Shown here: piece after piece, positions 5,992 to 6,828 of the stretch
Position numbering within the stretch: the stretch's first letter is position 1
Layout of the letters: each line of letters begins with the position of its first letter
Origin: a bacterium
Lineage (GTDB): Bacteria; Patescibacteriota; Patescibacteriia; Patescibacteriales; JALTFF01
NCBI GenBank assembly: GCA_027007465.1
Contig: JALTFF010000095.1
Span: 1-6,828, forward strand
Length of the DNA: 6,828 nt
Reading direction: 5' to 3'
Notes under the pieces: model-generated
Database searches by the model: none
Seen by the model: only the letters and a program-made list of their open reading frames with translations
Told to the model about the DNA's origin: nothing
Translations under genes and position numbers: made by a program

Positions 5992-6020
5992 ATTATGATT
6001 TAATTTCCATATCATAACAA
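5992..6020 (-). promoter_or_regulatory. Candidate promoter of the cvpA-atp operon
   Basis: The minus strand has TTGTTA (6015-6020) and CATAAT (5992-5997) separated by exactly 17 bases, four and five matches to the sigma-70 consensus. Transcription would start near 5985, about 22 bases before the cvpA ATG. A 7-bp perfect inverted repeat (TTATGAT at 5993-5999 and ATCATAA at 6011-6017) overlaps the -10, the spacer and part of the -35, a placement typical of an operator, although at this base composition it may be chance. Confidence 0.45.
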
Positions 6021-6102
6021 CTTAGTTCTTCATATAAAAGCTTGATTAAGGAATTCCTATTAACATAGAATACTGCTAATGCAATAATATGAAAGTTAAA
6101 CT

Positions 6103-6115
6103 CCTTACCATAAGG
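6103..6115 (-). terminator. Weak hairpin after the pseudopilin-like gene
   Basis: CCTTA-TGG-TAAGG on the minus strand forms a 5-bp stem with a 3-base loop, 24 bases after the stop codon at 6140. The following sequence (AGTTTAACTTT) is only partly U-rich. It could be a poor intrinsic terminator; the stem is short and the U tract is interrupted. Confidence 0.25.
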
Positions 6116-6139
6116 CTACCTTTATATACTTTGTCAATC

Positions 6140-6652
6140 TTACTCAAATTTTTGGATTGTGTATCCATTAGGGCTAAGTTTTGTAAAATCAATATCTTTA
6201 CATTGTCCGCTTCCTTTATTTTTACTCTTCTTCTCAAAATTTGTAATTTGTAAAATATAAAAATTCTTACATCCTGTATCTTCTTTTGTAAATCTTTGAT
6301 AACGATAATAATAAATAACATTATTTATTGGATCAAATGGAATATGATCAATAAATTTCTCTTTTTTTAAAATACTTAAAAAATTATTATTATTACTACC
6401 TGTTGAAGTAACGCTATTTTCCCAGCCTTGATTGTCATCACTATTTTCCTTAGGATAATAACCATGCTTATCATGATATAAATCAAGAGCTTTAACAATT
6501 TGACTAATATCAGCTCGTCTTTTTGCATCCCTAGAATAAGCTTGTGCATCTTTAAAAAAAACTAAAAAAAAGCTACTTAAAAATAAAACTATTAAAATAG
6601 CTAATAAAAATTGCAACTTGCGATAACTTAATCTATTTAATATCTCTTTCAT
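6140..6652 (-). CDS. Type IV pseudopilin-like / T2SS protein G-like membrane-anchored protein
   Basis: The 170-residue protein has a basic N-terminus, one membrane helix (about 13-33) and a long extracytoplasmic domain. Immediately after the helix comes AQAYSRDAKRRADISQIVKA followed by LDLYHDKHGYYP (36-67), the alpha-helix and GxYP element found in type II secretion GspG and type IV pilin-like proteins. FDPINN-YYYRY (106-118) and the FYILQI strand near 131 match the later beta region, where GspG-type proteins carry DPW.N.Y.Y. The classic prepilin peptidase site (G-FTLIE before the helix) is absent, so it is probably not processed or assembled as a standard pilin. C128 and C151 might form a disulfide outside the cell. 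A strong-looking promoter lies just upstream. The exact role is unknown: minor pseudopilin, adhesin-like surface protein, or uncharacterised relative. Confidence 0.8.
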   Translation of the reverse strand: MKEILNRLSYRKLQFLLAILIVLFLSSFFLVFFKDAQAYSRDAKRRADISQIVKALDLYHDKHGYYPKENSDDNQGWENSVTSTGSNNNNFLSILKKEKFIDHIPFDPINNVIYYYRYQRFTKEDTGCKNFYILQITNFEKKSKNKGSGQCKDIDFTKLSPNGYTIQKFE

Positions 6653-6828
6653 AAATTAAAAAAAATATTATTATAGCAAAATTTAATAATATCATCAAAC
6701 CCTTAAATGTCCCTTATCTTTCTAATGTCGCTTAATTAAAAATGCCACAATGCGCTTATACAGTGGAAAAAGCTAAATGCTAAATAATATTATATTATAA
6801 GTTGCGCATAATTAGTATATTGGCCCAT
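6653..6828. other. Gene-free edge region upstream of the pseudopilin-like gene
   Basis: Apart from the promoter at 6670-6698 I see no gene in these 176 bases. The minus strand is closed by stops at 6790, 6795 and 6812 in the three frames, so a gene entering from beyond the edge could end here with at most about 12 residues visible, too few to identify. A CCAC/GTGG pair (6745-6748 and 6763-6766, 14-base loop) is followed on the minus strand by CATTTTTAATT and might be a weak terminator for such a gene. A second, competing pairing joins ATGCGCTTATA (6750-6760) to TATAA-gtt-GCGCAT (6796-6809). Confidence 0.4.
6670..6698 (-). promoter_or_regulatory. Extended -10 promoter of the pseudopilin-like gene
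   Basis: The minus strand carries TTGATG (6693-6698), a 17-base spacer and a perfect TATAAT (6670-6675) preceded by TGC, the extended -10 form. This is the best promoter match in the window. Transcription would start near 6663, leaving only about 10 bases before the ATG at 6652. The mRNA would thus be nearly leaderless, which fits the absence of a Shine-Dalgarno. Confidence 0.65.

Larger units (their letters stand above)
5963..6139. other. Intergenic gap between the pseudopilin-like gene and cvpA
   Basis: No gene is credible in this 177-base gap. The minus strand carries a perfect TTGACA at 6132-6137 right after the upstream stop, but no matching -10 at 16-18 bases (CTTATG at 17). It also holds a short hairpin (6103-6115), a 10-bp palindrome AGGAATTCCT at 6049-6058, and the promoter-like element at 5992-6020 listed separately. 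Confidence 0.5.

Noticed and set aside
6132..6137. Perfect TTGACA after the pseudopilin-like gene
   Set aside because: No acceptable -10 at 16-18 bases, and it is far from the cvpA start; the element at 5992-6020 fits better.
6076..6321. Minus-strand frame of 81 codons overlapping the pseudopilin-like gene
   Set aside because: It overlaps the 3' part of the pseudopilin gene in another frame, shows no motif and has no start signal.

Overview
The window is an AT-rich stretch (roughly a quarter to 30% G+C by eye) in which every recognisable gene lies on the minus strand, so the biological reading direction is from base 6828 down to base 1. It encodes most of an F-type ATP synthase locus. Several features point to a Candidate Phyla Radiation (Patescibacteria) genome, most likely the Parcubacteria side: very low G+C, a 132-residue short-form delta subunit, a CvpA-like gene and a small AtpZ/AtpI-like gene leading the operon, a pseudopilin-like neighbour with the ARDAKRRAD-type segment common in that group, and near-absence of Shine-Dalgarno sequences. 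This placement is inference from protein style, not a database match. Tryptophans checked are TGG and no UGA interrupts any gene, so there is no sign of the recoded UGA of Mycoplasma or of Gracilibacteria/SR1.

Layout in transcription order. Bases 6828-6653 are non-coding and contain a good extended -10 promoter. Next is a membrane-anchored pseudopilin-like protein (6652-6140), then a 177-base gap with a likely promoter. The ATP synthase cluster follows: cvpA-like (5962-5438), atpZ/I-like (5406-5161), atpB subunit a (5157-4396), a 130-base, 9% G+C gap holding a perfect 16-bp inverted repeat, atpE subunit c (4265-4014), atpF subunit b (3996-3490), atpH delta (3493-3095, overlapping atpF by 4 bases) and atpA alpha (3084-1543). 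After a 218-base gap come a polytopic membrane protein of unknown function (1324-500) and, one base later, a family 2 glycosyltransferase (498 to the window edge, incomplete).

The a, b and c subunits make the whole proton-conducting FO sector; delta and alpha begin the F1 sector. The canonical next genes (atpG gamma, atpD beta, atpC epsilon) do not follow atpA, so the locus is split or incomplete here. Subunit a keeps its essential arginine and subunit c its ion-binding glutamate without the known sodium ligands, so FO looks like an intact proton-type motor. The last two genes look like a surface-polysaccharide or envelope pair unrelated to the ATPase.

I see no mobile element, CRISPR array, RNA gene or defence system. 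The points most worth checking are the missing atpG/D/C, the inverted repeat with an embedded TATAAT just ahead of atpE, the SD-less start contexts, and the unknown membrane protein coupled to the glycosyltransferase.
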